This document shows positions 23,945 to 35,890 of a stretch of DNA of 64,000 bases, piece by piece. Within the stretch, counting starts at the first letter, position 1. Every line of letters starts with the position of its first letter. The notes under the pieces were generated by a model. That model worked only from the letters and a program-made list of their open reading frames with translations, had not been told where the DNA came from and searched no databases. The stretch is from Pegea sp. RAD2-039 (Eukaryota > Chordata > Thaliacea > Salpida > Salpidae). A program made the position numbers and the translations under genes. The DNA is taken from assembly GCA_034620365.1 (NCBI GenBank), contig JAQGEQ010000071.1, forward strand, positions 1,116,001-1,180,000. The letters are read 5' to 3'.

Positions 23945-26900
23945 TCATCAAAAACACACAAAAGTGAAATTCAAAAATTATAATGGCAATTATGAAGATA
24001 AATCAACATTGAAGCATTCTAGAAGGAGTGGAAATGATGATGAGTGTTGTTGGTTGAGAACAAAATATTTAACGAAACTAAAACTTATGAGTAAAAAAAA
24101 GCAAAACTGATAAAGAATGTAATATCATCAACTTAAGAAATACATCAGACACATAAGTAGATGATTCAACCGCTACACATCAGACACGCTTCTTTGTTCT
24201 CTAAGGAGCAAAGAAGAGCAGCTTCATTCAGTTCTTTCATCTTTCCACTCTGCCAAGATCAAAAGAAGATTGAAAAGAGATCAAAATATTTGAAAACTGG
24301 ATTGTTTTGTCACTTTTTTTTTAACAAACTTTTCTTTGTTATTTTCAAATAAAAACTAAAAAGGAAATTACATGATCTCCTGATCCACCATTCACAATCT
24401 TTGTTTCTGCCAACTTTTTCTTATCAACAGTAAACTGAATAGCTTGAGCTGCAGGCTTCGTTCGTAAATAATACATTCCAGTCTTCAATCCCTTCAAAAT
24501 AAATTGGATTTATGATTTCATACAAAACATGTTTACAAGTGTTCAAAAGTATCAAGAAAACAATCCACCAAGAGATTAAAAGTTTCGTTTGATGCTAATA
24601 AACAAAACGGTAAAAATCAAAGAATCTCTTCAAGCAGTTTAAGATAAATTATAAATTGCTTTCAAACAACTACAAGAATATTTTACTTCAAATACAACAT
24701 TTGATGCTTAAAAACCAACTTACAGCTTTCCAACCACAAAAATGCATGCTAGTTAGTCTCGCATAACTTGGTTGAGCAATGTGGATGTTCAGACTCTGAC
24801 TCTGATCTATAAAAGCTCCTCTATCAGCAGCCATTTCAATGATCTTCTTTTGTTTGATCTCCCAAACAGTACGATACAACTCCTTCAAGTCATCAGGAAT
24901 ACAGGGAATGTTCTACAAACAATTGTAGTTTAGACAAAATCTTCAGATTAATTGAATCCGAAACATTTGAAGAAAAAAACTAACTTGAATTGATCCGTGA
25001 TCTGCTATCATCTGTAGTTTAACTTCTTCATTCCACAATCCACGTGATGTGAGATCTTTAAGAAGATGATGATTGACTACCTATCATAAATCATTTCATA
25101 TAAACACATGAAAGTGAAAGAAAAAGTTCATATACTTGAAACTCTCCTGATAAAACTCTTCTATTGTAAATGTTACTAGTGTAAGGTTCGATGGATTCAT
25201 TGTTGCCTAATATTTGAGCTGTAGAAGCTGTTGGCATTGGAGCTAGCAGAAGACTGTTTCGGATTCCATATCTATTAAGATTAACATCTTATATTGATAC
25301 AAATAACTATTTGATCTGTGATCGGCATTATTCAAATAAGTCCATCACTTACTCAGCAATATCTTTCTTCAACTTCTGCCAATCCCACAAATCTGTAGGT
25401 TCAACTCCCCACATATCATACTGCAAGATCTGAAACAAGTTTCAATCAGTTTCATTTCAGTAAAAACTCCACAATTTCAAATAAAACTAATTTTGTGATT
25501 TCATCAAAATGATTTTCGAGTGAGATGTCGTCACTTTTTAGCAATGTACACAAAACTCTTTAATCATTCACAACCTTACCCCTTTGCTAACTGGAGATCC
25601 TTCATAAGTTGAATAAGTTCCTTCTTTTCTAGCAAGTTCACAGGAAGCAGTAAGAGCAGCAAAATAAAGAGTTTCAAAGATTTGAATATTTAATTTGGCC
25701 GCCTCAGGACTTTCAAATGGGAACCTCATAATAATGAAAGTGTCTGCAAGCCCTTGTACACCAATACCAATTGGTCGGTGCAACATATTCGATGTTTTTG
25801 CCTAAAATGTAATATCATCACATGTTAATTACACTAATTAAATTGTAATTATTCTTGATCAGGAATTAAAATTGAAGAAAATCACAACAAAAAATATTGA
25901 TGTAGATGAAATTACTTCAGGAATCGGATAGTAGTTGATGTCAATTATCTTGTTCAGATTTTTTGTTACAACTTTTGTTACTTCGTAGAGTTTCTCAAAG
26001 TCAAATGTATGATCTGCTTTGACAAATCGTGGTAAAGCAATTGATGCCAAATTGCAGACTGCCACCTAAAAGTGAAGCAAAAACACATTTGGTCATCATT
26101 ATCTCTCAAAACTGAAAACAATTAGATAAGTTGTGTTCGCTTTTCATATTTAATTGCAGATCTTTGCATTCAATCAGTAATTTGATAAATACTTTCTTGA
26201 ATCAGAAGTTTTTTCAACAATTTACAAATACTAAAAACAACTTCTGTTAATTTTAAGACAAACTGAAACAAAATTTCGAAAATCTCTCACTTCTTCTGGA
26301 CTTGTATATTCCACAATTTCTGTACAAAGGTTTGAACTTTTAATTGTTCCCAGATTTTGTTGGTTCGATTTTCGATTGCAAGCATCTTTGTATACCATAT
26401 AAGGAGTTCCTGTTTCGATTTGTGCCTCTAAGATTGCTTTCCATAAAACTTGAGCCTTCATAGTACTTCTAGCTCTTCCTTCCTTCTCATACCTTGATAA
26501 CAAATCATCAAAAGAATATCAACAAAATTTTCAACATTTTTAAAACTGGTTAGTAATAAAAGTATCAGAATAATCTGATTGATTTAAATCTTAAATGAAA
26601 ATTGTAATTATGAAAATTACTTTGTGTAAAGAGCAACAAACTCTTCACCCCAAACATCACTTAATCCTTTGGCCTCATTTGGACAAAACAACGACCAACT
26701 TTCATCTTTTTCTACCCGCTGCATGAACAGATCAGGAATCCATAAAGCGTAGAAAAGATCTCGAGCACGTGTTTCATCTTTGCCTATAAAATTTCAATTT
26801 AAAAACATCAAAAAATTTAAATTGATTTTTCTCTTTTCAGTTTTTAACTTTAATTAGTTTAATGATCGTCTAATCGTAATCAAATCAAGTTTTGGTTACC

Positions 26901-28345
26901 AGTATTTTTCTTGGCGTCCAAAAAATCAAATATATCGCTGTGCCAAGGTTCAAGGTAAATAGCAAATGCTCCTGGTCTCTAAGAATAAAGAAGGACTTTA
27001 ATGGAAGCTTGAAGGAGAACAGAATACAAACTTTATGTCCTCCACCATCAACGTAACGTGCAGTTGCATCAAAGACTTTTAGCATAGGCAAAATTCCTGA
27101 TGACTTACCGCCACTCTTTAAAAGAAATTATTCAACAAAATTGTTGACATCAAAAAGTTGAAAATTACCCCTGAAATATAACTTCCAGAAGATCGAATAG
27201 AACTAACAGAAACCCCAATTCCACCAAAAACTTTTGAAATTTTAGCAGATTGTTCAATTGTCTTGTAGATACCTTCTAAACTATCATCTTTCATTGTAAG
27301 TAGAAAACAACTAAAAATGACAGAAAAACAGCAAACGGTAAAACAGTAATAAAAAAAAAGATACAAAAAAAATCTTGACAGAAGTAGCTGATTAGTAAAA
27401 TTTCTAAAACCTTGCTAGTTGAGGAAGATATCTTCCAGAATTAAACAAAGTTGGTGTAGCATGAGTAAACCATTTCTCTGACATCAAATTGTATGTCTAG
27501 AATGGAAACAACAAAATCAAACTTTAGTTAATGTAATCAGATAAGACTAACAATAACTCAAATAAACAATTCTATATTTAGAATCAAGAACTTTTGTTGG
27601 CATCAAAATCACTTACTTCAATAACAGAATCCAAATCATTTTTATGAATACCAATTGATACTCTCATAAGCATATGCTGAGGTCTTTCAGCAATCTTTCC
27701 ATTCAACTTCAGCAAATATGATCTTTCAAGAGTCTATTTACAAGATGAAATTACTACAACTTTTTCATATTAATCTAATTTTAAAAATAAGTATGATAAA
27801 AAATAAATAAAATTATAAAATTTTATAATAAAATAGTCTCAAACCTTTATTCCAAAGTATGTATATGAAAAATCTCTATCATATACAATTGCAGAATTCA
27901 ACATCTAAAAAAATTGATGAACTTTTAAAGAATTTTAAAATCTTATAGATTACATCATAAACTAAAAATTCTCTAATTTCAGAAAAGCTTCATTTAAAAC
28001 TCACATCTTTATTTCTTTTAATTATTTCCATAGTTTCATCTGAAATCAAAGGTGAATGCTTCCCAGTTTCAGGGTTGATATAAGAAAATAAATTTTCCAT
28101 TACACCTATAATAATCAAACAATAATTACAAAGTCTAAAATCATCTTTAAAAAAAGATGTTTAAAAAACTTACTGCTAAATTGCTTAGTAGTTTCTTTAT
28201 GAAGATTTGATACTTCAAGGCGTGCAGCAAGAACTGCATAATCAGGATGAATTGTTGTCATCTGAGCAGATGTCTCAGCAGCTAAGATTTCTAACTCCGG
28301 GGTTGTAACACCTTCATAAATACCACTAAGAACTTTCATTGTAAG
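23945..28345 (-). repeat. Left arm of an inverted repeat (ribonucleotide reductase copy 1)
   Basis: The reverse complement of this stretch matches about 36283-41008, in exons, introns and about 200 bases of 3' flank. Example: the whole intron between exons 12 and 13 and the 3' flank down to the CACACAAAAGTG at about 23960 read almost base for base in both arms. The match is interrupted by one island, about 26980-27445, where only protein-level similarity remains. The match starts at the beginning of exon 3 and does not include exons 1 and 2. Confidence 0.9.
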
Positions 28346-28891
28346 TATGTTCTAAAAATTTATTAAATAAATTTAATTATAATTTAGTATCTTAAAATTC
28401 TTACTTTTATATTATTTATTATTTAGTTATTATACATAAACTAATTTTTCTACAATTATTTATATGAAATTATAGCATTAAACATGAAAATATTTTAATG
28501 AATAGTCTTACAGGTTGTACGTATTTCATATCTAAATCATAACAAAGCTCTTTAATTTTAGAACTAATCTTTGTATTGGAAATTGATTCTGTTCGTCCAT
28601 CTTTAATAAAAAGAAAAAAGATCATGAGAACAGTTATTATAAAATAGTCAGTTTGTTTGTTTCTCAGAAATTAGTAAAAAATATAGTTATTACTGTTAGT
28701 TATTATTTCTTAGTCAGTGAATAAATAAACTAGACTGATATGCAAATTCTGTTTTACTTTATAAGTTATAAAAAATTTGGAATACAGATTTATCACAATG
28801 TAATGATATTCAGATTCTAATCTTGAAAAATTTTACAGATATAGTTTTAATATATTTAAAAAGTTCAAAAACCTTGTTTAGTGACTTTCAT
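24166..28891 (-). CDS. RRM1: Ribonucleoside-diphosphate reductase large subunit, divergent-loop copy
   Basis: Class Ia ribonucleotide reductase alpha subunit: reduces NDPs to dNDPs in the cytosol with the small subunit. The exon lengths I measured match the plus-strand copy: 28873-28891, 28512-28600, 28174-28351, 28005-28105 and so on, 27411-27496 (exon 7), 27169-27310 (8), 27032-27115 (9), 24166-24249 (20). I chose ATG 28891 over in-frame 28918 because MKVTKQDGR then aligns with the family start. Cys218, Asn427/Cys429/Glu431, Cys444, Tyr737/Tyr738 and the C-terminal CLMC pair are present, as are effector-site Asp226, Lys243 and Arg256. Exons 1-2 and residues 210-292 differ sharply from the other copy: Ala245 is Phe, loop 1 reads SGGKSSG instead of TNGHSNG, and loop 2 reads DGGGHK instead of DQGGNK, so Gln288 is Gly and Asn291 is His. 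Nothing else is broken: the frame is open and splice sites are intact. It is either a neofunctional paralogue or one relaxed in allosteric control. Confidence 0.93.
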
Positions 28892-28918
28892 CTTAATCCC
28901 TGTGATCTTCTTAATCAT

Positions 28919-29793
28919 TCCTCAAAAATATTGTTTAAAAGTTTTCTACAAAATAAAGATAGAATTTTTTACAAATTTAAATATTTAGATTAATTAATAA
29001 AAAATTTATTAAGTAATAACTACTAAATGTTTAAGCTTTATTAAAATAGTGAAAACTGTTTATCCACAAATTTTGCGAGAAGTTCACTTTTTTACCAAAA
29101 AATACGAAAACACATAAGGACAGCAAAACTTAACAATTTATTACATATAATGATTAAAAATATAATAATAGAATTTTACGAGCGTGGAATATTACCACAC
29201 TATTTCCAATGGTAAATAATAACTTGAGCATTTAAAGTACTGGCGGTAAGTTACATAACAAAATGGTTTTTATATCTAATTTCTAAAAGTACATTTTCCT
29301 TTTAAAAAAAAAACTTTTAATTACCTGAGTATATATATTAACAGATATTTTCCTGAAAAAGAATAAGTTAATGCTTTTAATAGAATTTATTTTCAAAAAT
29401 ATCTTATTTAGATTCTTACTAGCAAACTTCTGAACATTTTACTAGGGAAAACCATGGTTGTTATGTAACAACTTCAATACAAAAATTCTCACAAAGCGTA
29501 ATTCTTTTTAAATCCAAATTTATACTTGAAAAAGAATTGAAAACCTTTATAAGACTATTGATCTTAAAATGCCAACAGCTCAGTAAACTCTTTACCACTT
29601 TCTGTACAAAATTGAAAATTATGAAAATTAAAACCAGCTTCAGTCTTCATACAAAACCAAAAAATTGTAAAAAAATATTTTTATTACTTATTGGATTTAA
29701 AAGAAGTATTAAAAGTAAACAGAAGGTTTGTAAACAAATTGATTTTTTAACTAACAACTTCATCTAGAATTTGTCGCAGAGTAATGGCTTACT
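28919..29793. other. Upstream region of the minus-strand ribonucleotide reductase gene
   Basis: AT-rich and without recognised exons. No TTTCCCGC or TTTGGCGC E2F-type site occurs here, unlike upstream of the plus-strand copy. An open frame at 29537-29767 has biased lysine/isoleucine composition and looks accidental. Confidence 0.45.
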
Positions 29794-32700
29794 TTTATTT
29801 ATTTATTTTGATAAATGCGAAGGAGGGTGCCTGAAGAGAGCACCTCCCAGTAACCCATATTTTCACAAATAAACTCTATTAAGTTAGTAATATAGAAAGC
29901 AAAAGATGTAATACATAGCATTTAAGTAGTCCCGATACGATATAAAAGTGAATAATTAAATAGAATGTAAATTATATAAAAAAATTCTTTAAATCACCGT
30001 CTAGAAATGACAGTGTTAGCAATATTATAACTGTTTAACCTCTACTTGAACAACGCCAGCGACTCCGATATAACAAAGTCTGATGGCAGCTCATTCTAAG
30101 TACTAATTGTGCGGAATGAGAAAAAATTCAATCTGATTAACGTACTAGGTGATATGGACTTATTAAGATGTAATGTGCGTCGTCTGAATTGATATAACTT
30201 GAATAAGAAATCCATTGATAGAATATTGGTTTAGGACATTTGCAGCTGGTTTACGGTAGAAAACTATAAGTTCAGACTTTGTATGCTGGATTCTGAACTG
30301 CCAATTCGTAGACCAGTTTTCTACAGTGTGTAGTGCAGTTTGAAGTTTTGAAGGATTACTAGATAATAGCTTGGTATCATCTGCATACACAAACACTCTG
30401 ACATAATCTACTGCTACTAATCTTCTGATGAGGTCTTCGATGAAAATTAAAAAGAGAAGGGGACCCAGAACAGAACCCTGAGGAACACCACTAGTGATTT
30501 GACTAGAAGTAGATAAAGATCTTTCTACACCAGTTTGTTGGGTTCTACCTGATAAGTAATCTTCGATCCACTGTAAGATAAAGCTGTTGATTTTTAAGTT
30601 TTTCAATACAGTAACGAACTTAGTGTGTGGGACAGAATCAAACGCTTTAGCAAAATCGAGATATATGATGTCACAGGGAGTGTTACTTTCATAATGGGCT
30701 GTAAGCTCATTGAGAAAGGTGAGATGTTGAGTCAGGGAAGATCTCCGCTTCACAAAGCCATGCTAGACATCAGATATTAGATGATGCTCCATCAAATGAC
30801 TGGTCATGTGATTGTGAATAATAAGTTTTTCAGTTCTGCAGATGACTGAGGCCAATGAAACTGGTCTGTAAATAAGTGTAGTATTTCTAGTACCCTTGTT
30901 AAGTATTGATAGCTTTCTTCTCAATTTGTTGAACTCTTCTTCGTCTCAGTGGTGTTAAAGAGTAGAGATAAATGTAGTGATAAAAAGGAAGTAGTTTTTC
31001 TTAAAAACAACGCAGGGATCTGATCTGGGGTGTTAGAAACTGATGGTTTTAAAGAAGAAACCCTTAGCTACCATATCGACTGTTATGTCAAGATCTATCA
31101 TCTCAGAGACATTTGTAAGAATGTCGGAGTAGGAAAGAGAAGGAGTATTGCCATCATCGGTTATAAAAACGCTAATAAATTGATTGTTTAGCAATTCAGC
31201 TTTATTCTCTGGTTTCATCACAAGCTGGTCGCTGTTATCAAGTAAGGGAGGTATTTGAGATCTCGCCTTAAGCTTGCGATTTATGAAACCAAGAAACGTT
31301 TTCTTGCTAGGTGAAGATAAAACTGCACCTTTTCTTCCTAAATAGAAATTAGAAATAGATTTCTTGTAAACTATACAAAGATCTTTGTACAGAGATTTGA
31401 TGGAAGGGTCTGTTTTAGTTTGTTTGTATAGGAGGTTTTTTAAATGTTGTAAATTCTTTAAATTTTTGGGCAAATGTGGTTTTTTGTCGTCTCTATAAAA
31501 AGATATGAATTTCTCAGTTGACTCTTTAACGATGTTAGTAAACTTTGAGTAAATAGTATTAATTTCTTTGGTAGAGTTGAAAAAATAAATCCAGCCGACA
31601 CCTGATAGAAACTTTTTGATACCATTATAATTTCCTCGATAAAAATTCCGTTTGCTTGAAGTTTTAACGTTCATGAAAAAGTTTGATGGAGCTTCAATCA
31701 TGTTGTGATCGCATATCGGAGCAAAAGGTTCTTTTTGATAACCTATATAATGTTCTGAGAGTTTGATGTGATAAAAAGATCCAAAGTGTTACTACTAACT
31801 TGAGTTGGAAAGTAACCATCTGAGATAGATTATTGGCATTGAGGAAGCTTACAAAGGTATGACTTAAAATGGCTAAATTAGGATTGTCGCTATCCAATTT
31901 AAACAATTTTCTTATAAATGCTGAATTCAGGTTATTCCAATCAATTTTACTAAAATTAAAATCCCCCAAAATATATAACTGAGGACACACAACACTATGC
32001 AAAACATTCAATAAGGCCTTAACAGTAACCCCTTCATAATATTTAGTGGGTGGTAGGTAGGTACATATAAAACAAGAAAGTTTGAACTTTGAGTAATGAA
32101 AATCGAAAGCGATAATCTCAAATCCTGGACAATTAATGGTATCGATCTGAATTCTGGAGATCTTGGATGCAAGCGATCTCTTGTAAATTACAATAACACC
32201 GCTGTCTCTATCATACAGCCTGTCACAACGCAAAACACAAAAAAGATTACCGTCAACCAGAAAAGAATTAGTATACAACGGTTTCAACCAAGTTTCAATA
32301 ATAAAAACAAATGTAAAATCTTGAGAAAGCAAAAGAACTTTTAATTTAAAAATTTTGTTAATAATCGACCGCGCGTTGATGAACATACCTAATGTAGTAG
32401 AAGAATTGTCTTTTTGACGCTTGTGAGATTTGATATTAGGCTTCTGTAAGTTTATATCTTGGGCTAGAAGGATGGTATTCCAACTGTGTGCGGAGAGAAT
32501 GTGAAAAAGAAGATGTGGGACCAGTGGTTATTTTTCACTTCTGTTTTTTGAAAAAACCTTGACAATTCTCAAAGCCAATGGTGGACCTCGAACTTTGTAT
32601 ATGAAATCAGTTGGTTGTTCCTTTTTTTCACAAGGCGATTATTTTCTAAGGGATCATCGTCACATATATCATGTGCTACTCTAATGAATTAGAATTTTTT

Positions 32701-32990
32701 GTCAATCCTTAGTTTATATAGCTTGGCAAGAAACTTGTGTTTGTCCCAATTTTCCTGAAATGTCACTTTCAACAGTCCTTGATGATTTGAGATTTTCGCT
32801 CCAAGTTTGGTGATTGATACCTTTGGAACATCCACAAAACCAAGGCTTTGAGAGCACATTTGATTAAAAAACTTACTGTCATCATTTTTATCAGTCTCAG
32901 AGGCATTAAAGATGATGACATTGTTTTCTCTGTCGTCACCGCAAAAACGACTTGGCAAAAACTACAAATGAGAGAAAATGGTCCGTAATT
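29794..32990 (-). mobile_element. CR1/Jockey-type LINE, nearly full length but frameshifted (copy C)
   Basis: Read on the minus strand. 32689-32958 is an ORF1-like RRM fold (ENNVIIFNASETDKND, then LLKVTFQENWDKHKFLAKL). 31694-32386 is an apurinic endonuclease with NARSI, IIETWLK and the GDFN catalytic motif. 31033-31701 is the linker to the reverse transcriptase. 30163-30753 is the reverse-transcriptase core with DFAKAFDSVPH, SGVPQGSVLGPLLF and the catalytic VYADD. The frames are offset, so it is not autonomous now, but motifs are well kept, so it is fairly young. The 3' end has a hairpin (GGTGC/GCACC at 29826-29844) and a short AAATAAATA tail. It lies in the spacer between the two ribonucleotide reductase genes. 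The clade is inferred from motifs and the non-poly(A) tail. Confidence 0.85.
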
Positions 32991-33289
32991 TAGTGGTTTA
33001 TTTTTGTCACCTTCCTTATGAACTAGGATAATGATGGAAATCTTCCATTTTGAAGTTATGTAATTGGAGGATAATGAGAATTTAAAAGCATGTCAGACAG
33101 GTTATATCATAGAATAGATAGATCTTCTAATAACGTTGGAAGAAATTTGTTCAGGTGTTCAAGTTAATTTGTTCTTGATAATGTGTACGGCAGTGAAAAC
33201 GTCAAATTCAGTAATAAAAAATCATCCATAAGATTAGGTTTTCCTGCTTTAAGAACAATCATTTTTACATTTGCACAGTATTACCTACA

Positions 33290-35200
33290 ACTTTGAAGAT
33301 CTCAATTAACACTGATCTGTTTCGAGATGTTAAAGTAGGGATATAAATACAACACAATCTAGCTTCAATCCAGACATTTCAAGCTCACCATCAACAAATG
33401 GTTCACCTGTCAATAAATAAAACTTCAGGCTCTAATTCAATATCACATGATTTTTACTAAAAAACAATCAAAATTGCCATCGTCAGGTCATTAAATATCC
33501 GGGAATCTTCATCTCTCAAGACTTTAAACAAACTCACCACACAAATTATTTCTTCAGAATGGTTCATTAACTTCATACCATATTCTAAAATATTCTAAAA
33601 TAAGAAATATCTGGACACTGTTAAAACTCTACATCGCATTCATCCGTCCTAAATTATAGTTCAACTCTTTCGTATTGAGTCCACACTTTAAAAAATTTTT
33701 ACAAAGCTTGAATCCGTCCAAAGATCATTCAACAGAAAAGCTTTCCATCTTTTAGGTGTGGTATACCCTTTTTCATGCGAAGACTATCTCTATACGATAA
33801 ATATTATTTATTTATTTATTTATTACAATAAATGTGAAGGAGGGTGCCTAAAGAGAGCACCTCTCGCTAACACACATTCTCACAAATTAGATCTATTTAA
33901 CGTGTAAACGAAAAAGCATATGACAATGAAGAATTGCACAGAATCATAGTATTGTAAAAGAGAAAAATTCACAGTTTAGAAATGGCAGTGTTGGCGATAT
34001 TATAACAATTCAGCTTTTTCTTGAACAGCATAAGTGATTTTGACATGACAATCTCTGATGGCAGATTGTTCCATGTACTGATTGTGCGGTATGAGAAAAA
34101 ACTTAATCTGGTTAACGTAGCTGGTGGAGTGGGCTTATTAAGATGTAATTTATGTCTTCTAAGTTGATATAACTTGAGGGAGGGACTAATGGAGAAAAAG
34201 TCATCAAACTGAAGATCAATTAGGTTTAAAATAATTTTAAAAATCAGAATAAGGTCGTATTTAATTCTTCGGATTTCCAAAGTATCTAGATTGAAGAAGC
34301 TGAGACGATGCTTATAACTCTCGTATTTGATATTAAGTTTCCTGCAAACCAATCTCGTAAATGTTGCCTGAACAGATTCGATTTTTCTGATATCACCAAC
34401 TTGATATGGCATCCATGCACTGACATTGTATTCAAGAATAGGGCGTATGTACAGTTTGAAAAGGTTGACGTAAAACCATGGATCTTTAGAATTAAAAGTC
34501 TTTATGATGAGGTGGACAAGCTTGATAGATTTTCCAAAGATTCTGGAAACATAACTGTGCCATTTGAAGTCAGATGTCAGAGTAATGCCGAGGTCTATGA
34601 CTGAGGATACTCGTTCAAGAATAGATCCATTGATGTAGTATTGGTTGCTGAAGTTGGCAGCTGGCTTACGGGAGAATGTTACAACTTCAGACTTTGTTGG
34701 CTGGATTTTAAGTTGCCAATTCGCAGACCAGTTTTCTACAATATTTAGTGCAGTTTGGAGTTTTGAGTGAGAACTAGATAATAGCTTGATGTCGTCTGCA
34801 TACACAAACACACTGACATTGTCTACTGTTATTAGTCTTCTGATGAGGTCTTCAATGAAAATCAAAAAGAGAAGTGGACCCAGGACGGAACCTTGAGATT
34901 AAATTCTTGTAATATCGACGCTTTTTTTCTGACCTTGTACCACTATTTAAAATTATTAATGCTATTTTAACTTCATTGAATACTTTAAAGATAGCAATCT
35001 CCCATACATCCTCTGAGGCTCTTTAGTCAAAATTAAAGCGCTCAACAACTTTAATAACTGCCTGTGGAGCAACAACTTTTTAATAGGTTAACCAACTTTT
35101 GGAATTCCTTTCCCGATTTCATCACCTCATCAAACTTTATCGCAATTTTAAAAATTTTGTTAAAAAATAAGATTTAAGTAGTTTGCTTGACAAGTTATAT
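33290..35200 (+). mobile_element. Old family-2 LINE fragment split by a later insertion
   Basis: The plus strand at 33290-33806 and 34898-35200 together equals the fragment at 9560-10080 (shared AGATCATTCAACAGAAAAGC, TATACGATAAATATTA, TAATATCGACGC). It encodes a decayed reverse-transcriptase C-terminal region with many stops. It is interrupted at 33807-34897 by a piece of the other LINE family. The tract 33000-33290 also has LINE-like character on the minus strand, but I could not place it. Confidence 0.65.
33807..34897 (-). mobile_element. 5'-truncated CR1/Jockey-type LINE nested in an older LINE (copy D)
   Basis: The minus strand keeps a 298-residue open frame (33969-34865) from the end of the reverse-transcriptase palm (VYADDIKLL) through the C-terminal region (RPILEYNVSAW, then LEIRRIKYDLILIFKI). 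It then has the 3' end with hairpin GGTGC/GCACC at 33843-33861 and a TTTATTTATT tail. Comparison with the empty site near 9790 gives a four-base duplication, ATTA, at 33803-33806 and 34898-34901. The truncation begins in the PQGS motif. It is a near relative of the element at 29794-32990, and the long open frame suggests a recent insertion. Confidence 0.85.
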
Positions 35201-35639
35201 ATAGCACAGCCAGTTTTCTAGCTTTATTCTTCTATTTTGTCATATTAGATTTCAGATTCTTAATTTTGTTTTATAATTTACGTTTTACATATACCTATAC
35301 ACTGTTTTTATTCTTGCTGTTATAATCTTAAATTGTGATATTTAAAAGCTTTCAATTTTCTCTTCGCTCATACTATTTTGTTTTTGTTCGCTACAAGAGC
35401 TTTTTAAATGTGTAACTCGCGCGTTAAATAGATAAAGTAATTAACTTAGCATCAGAAAAGCCAGACACTAAATGACTAAGCCACAATGATAAAAACGACA
35501 ATTAGAAAATAGATCCATTTTTTTAGATTATTTAGCTTTTATTTTTGTTCAAGGTCAAAATGCATTTTGATACAGTAGATTTTTAGTGTAGACCAAACAC
35601 TTGCTTTTAAAAAAGTATTTAAACTTATTGGCTAGTTAA

Positions 35640-35657
35640 TCACGTGACATTTCCCGC
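35640..35657 (+). promoter_or_regulatory. E-box plus E2F-type site upstream of the plus-strand RNR gene
   Basis: TCACGTGA (35640-35647) is a palindromic E-box, and TTTCCCGC (35650-35657) is a consensus E2F site; they lie three bases apart about 235 bases upstream of the start codon. E2F control of S-phase ribonucleotide reductase genes is established in animals. A strong acceptor (a run of T ending TTACAG, at 35838) between this site and the ATG suggests a 5' UTR intron or a trans-splice site. Confidence 0.55.
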
Positions 35658-35890
35658 TTTGAGTTTACCGGGTGTTATGATCATTTATCAATTTCAAGCT
35701 AAAGGTGTTGGTGAACTCTCCGGGTTGTTTGCTTTATCAATTTAATATATCTTTAAGTTTTAGTTTAAACTTGAATATTTCGAAGGTTATTATTTTAGAA
35801 GTAATAAATAATTTTTATAAAGTAATTTTTTTTTACAGATTTATATTTAATCTAATATTTTAATTTAAATACTTTTTCTGATCTATAAAG

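Noticed and set aside
23919-24352. Plus-strand open frames over the 3' end of the minus-strand RNR gene
   Set aside because: They are antisense shadows of the last exon and 3' flank; the same shadows appear in the other arm on the opposite strand at 40602-41098.
24166-28891. Minus-strand RNR copy as a pseudogene
   Set aside because: Exon lengths, splice sites, start, stop and all catalytic residues are intact; differences are amino-acid substitutions clustered in regulatory regions, not disruptions.
34308-34604. 98-residue plus-strand open frame
   Set aside because: Antisense to the reverse-transcriptase frame of the nested LINE.
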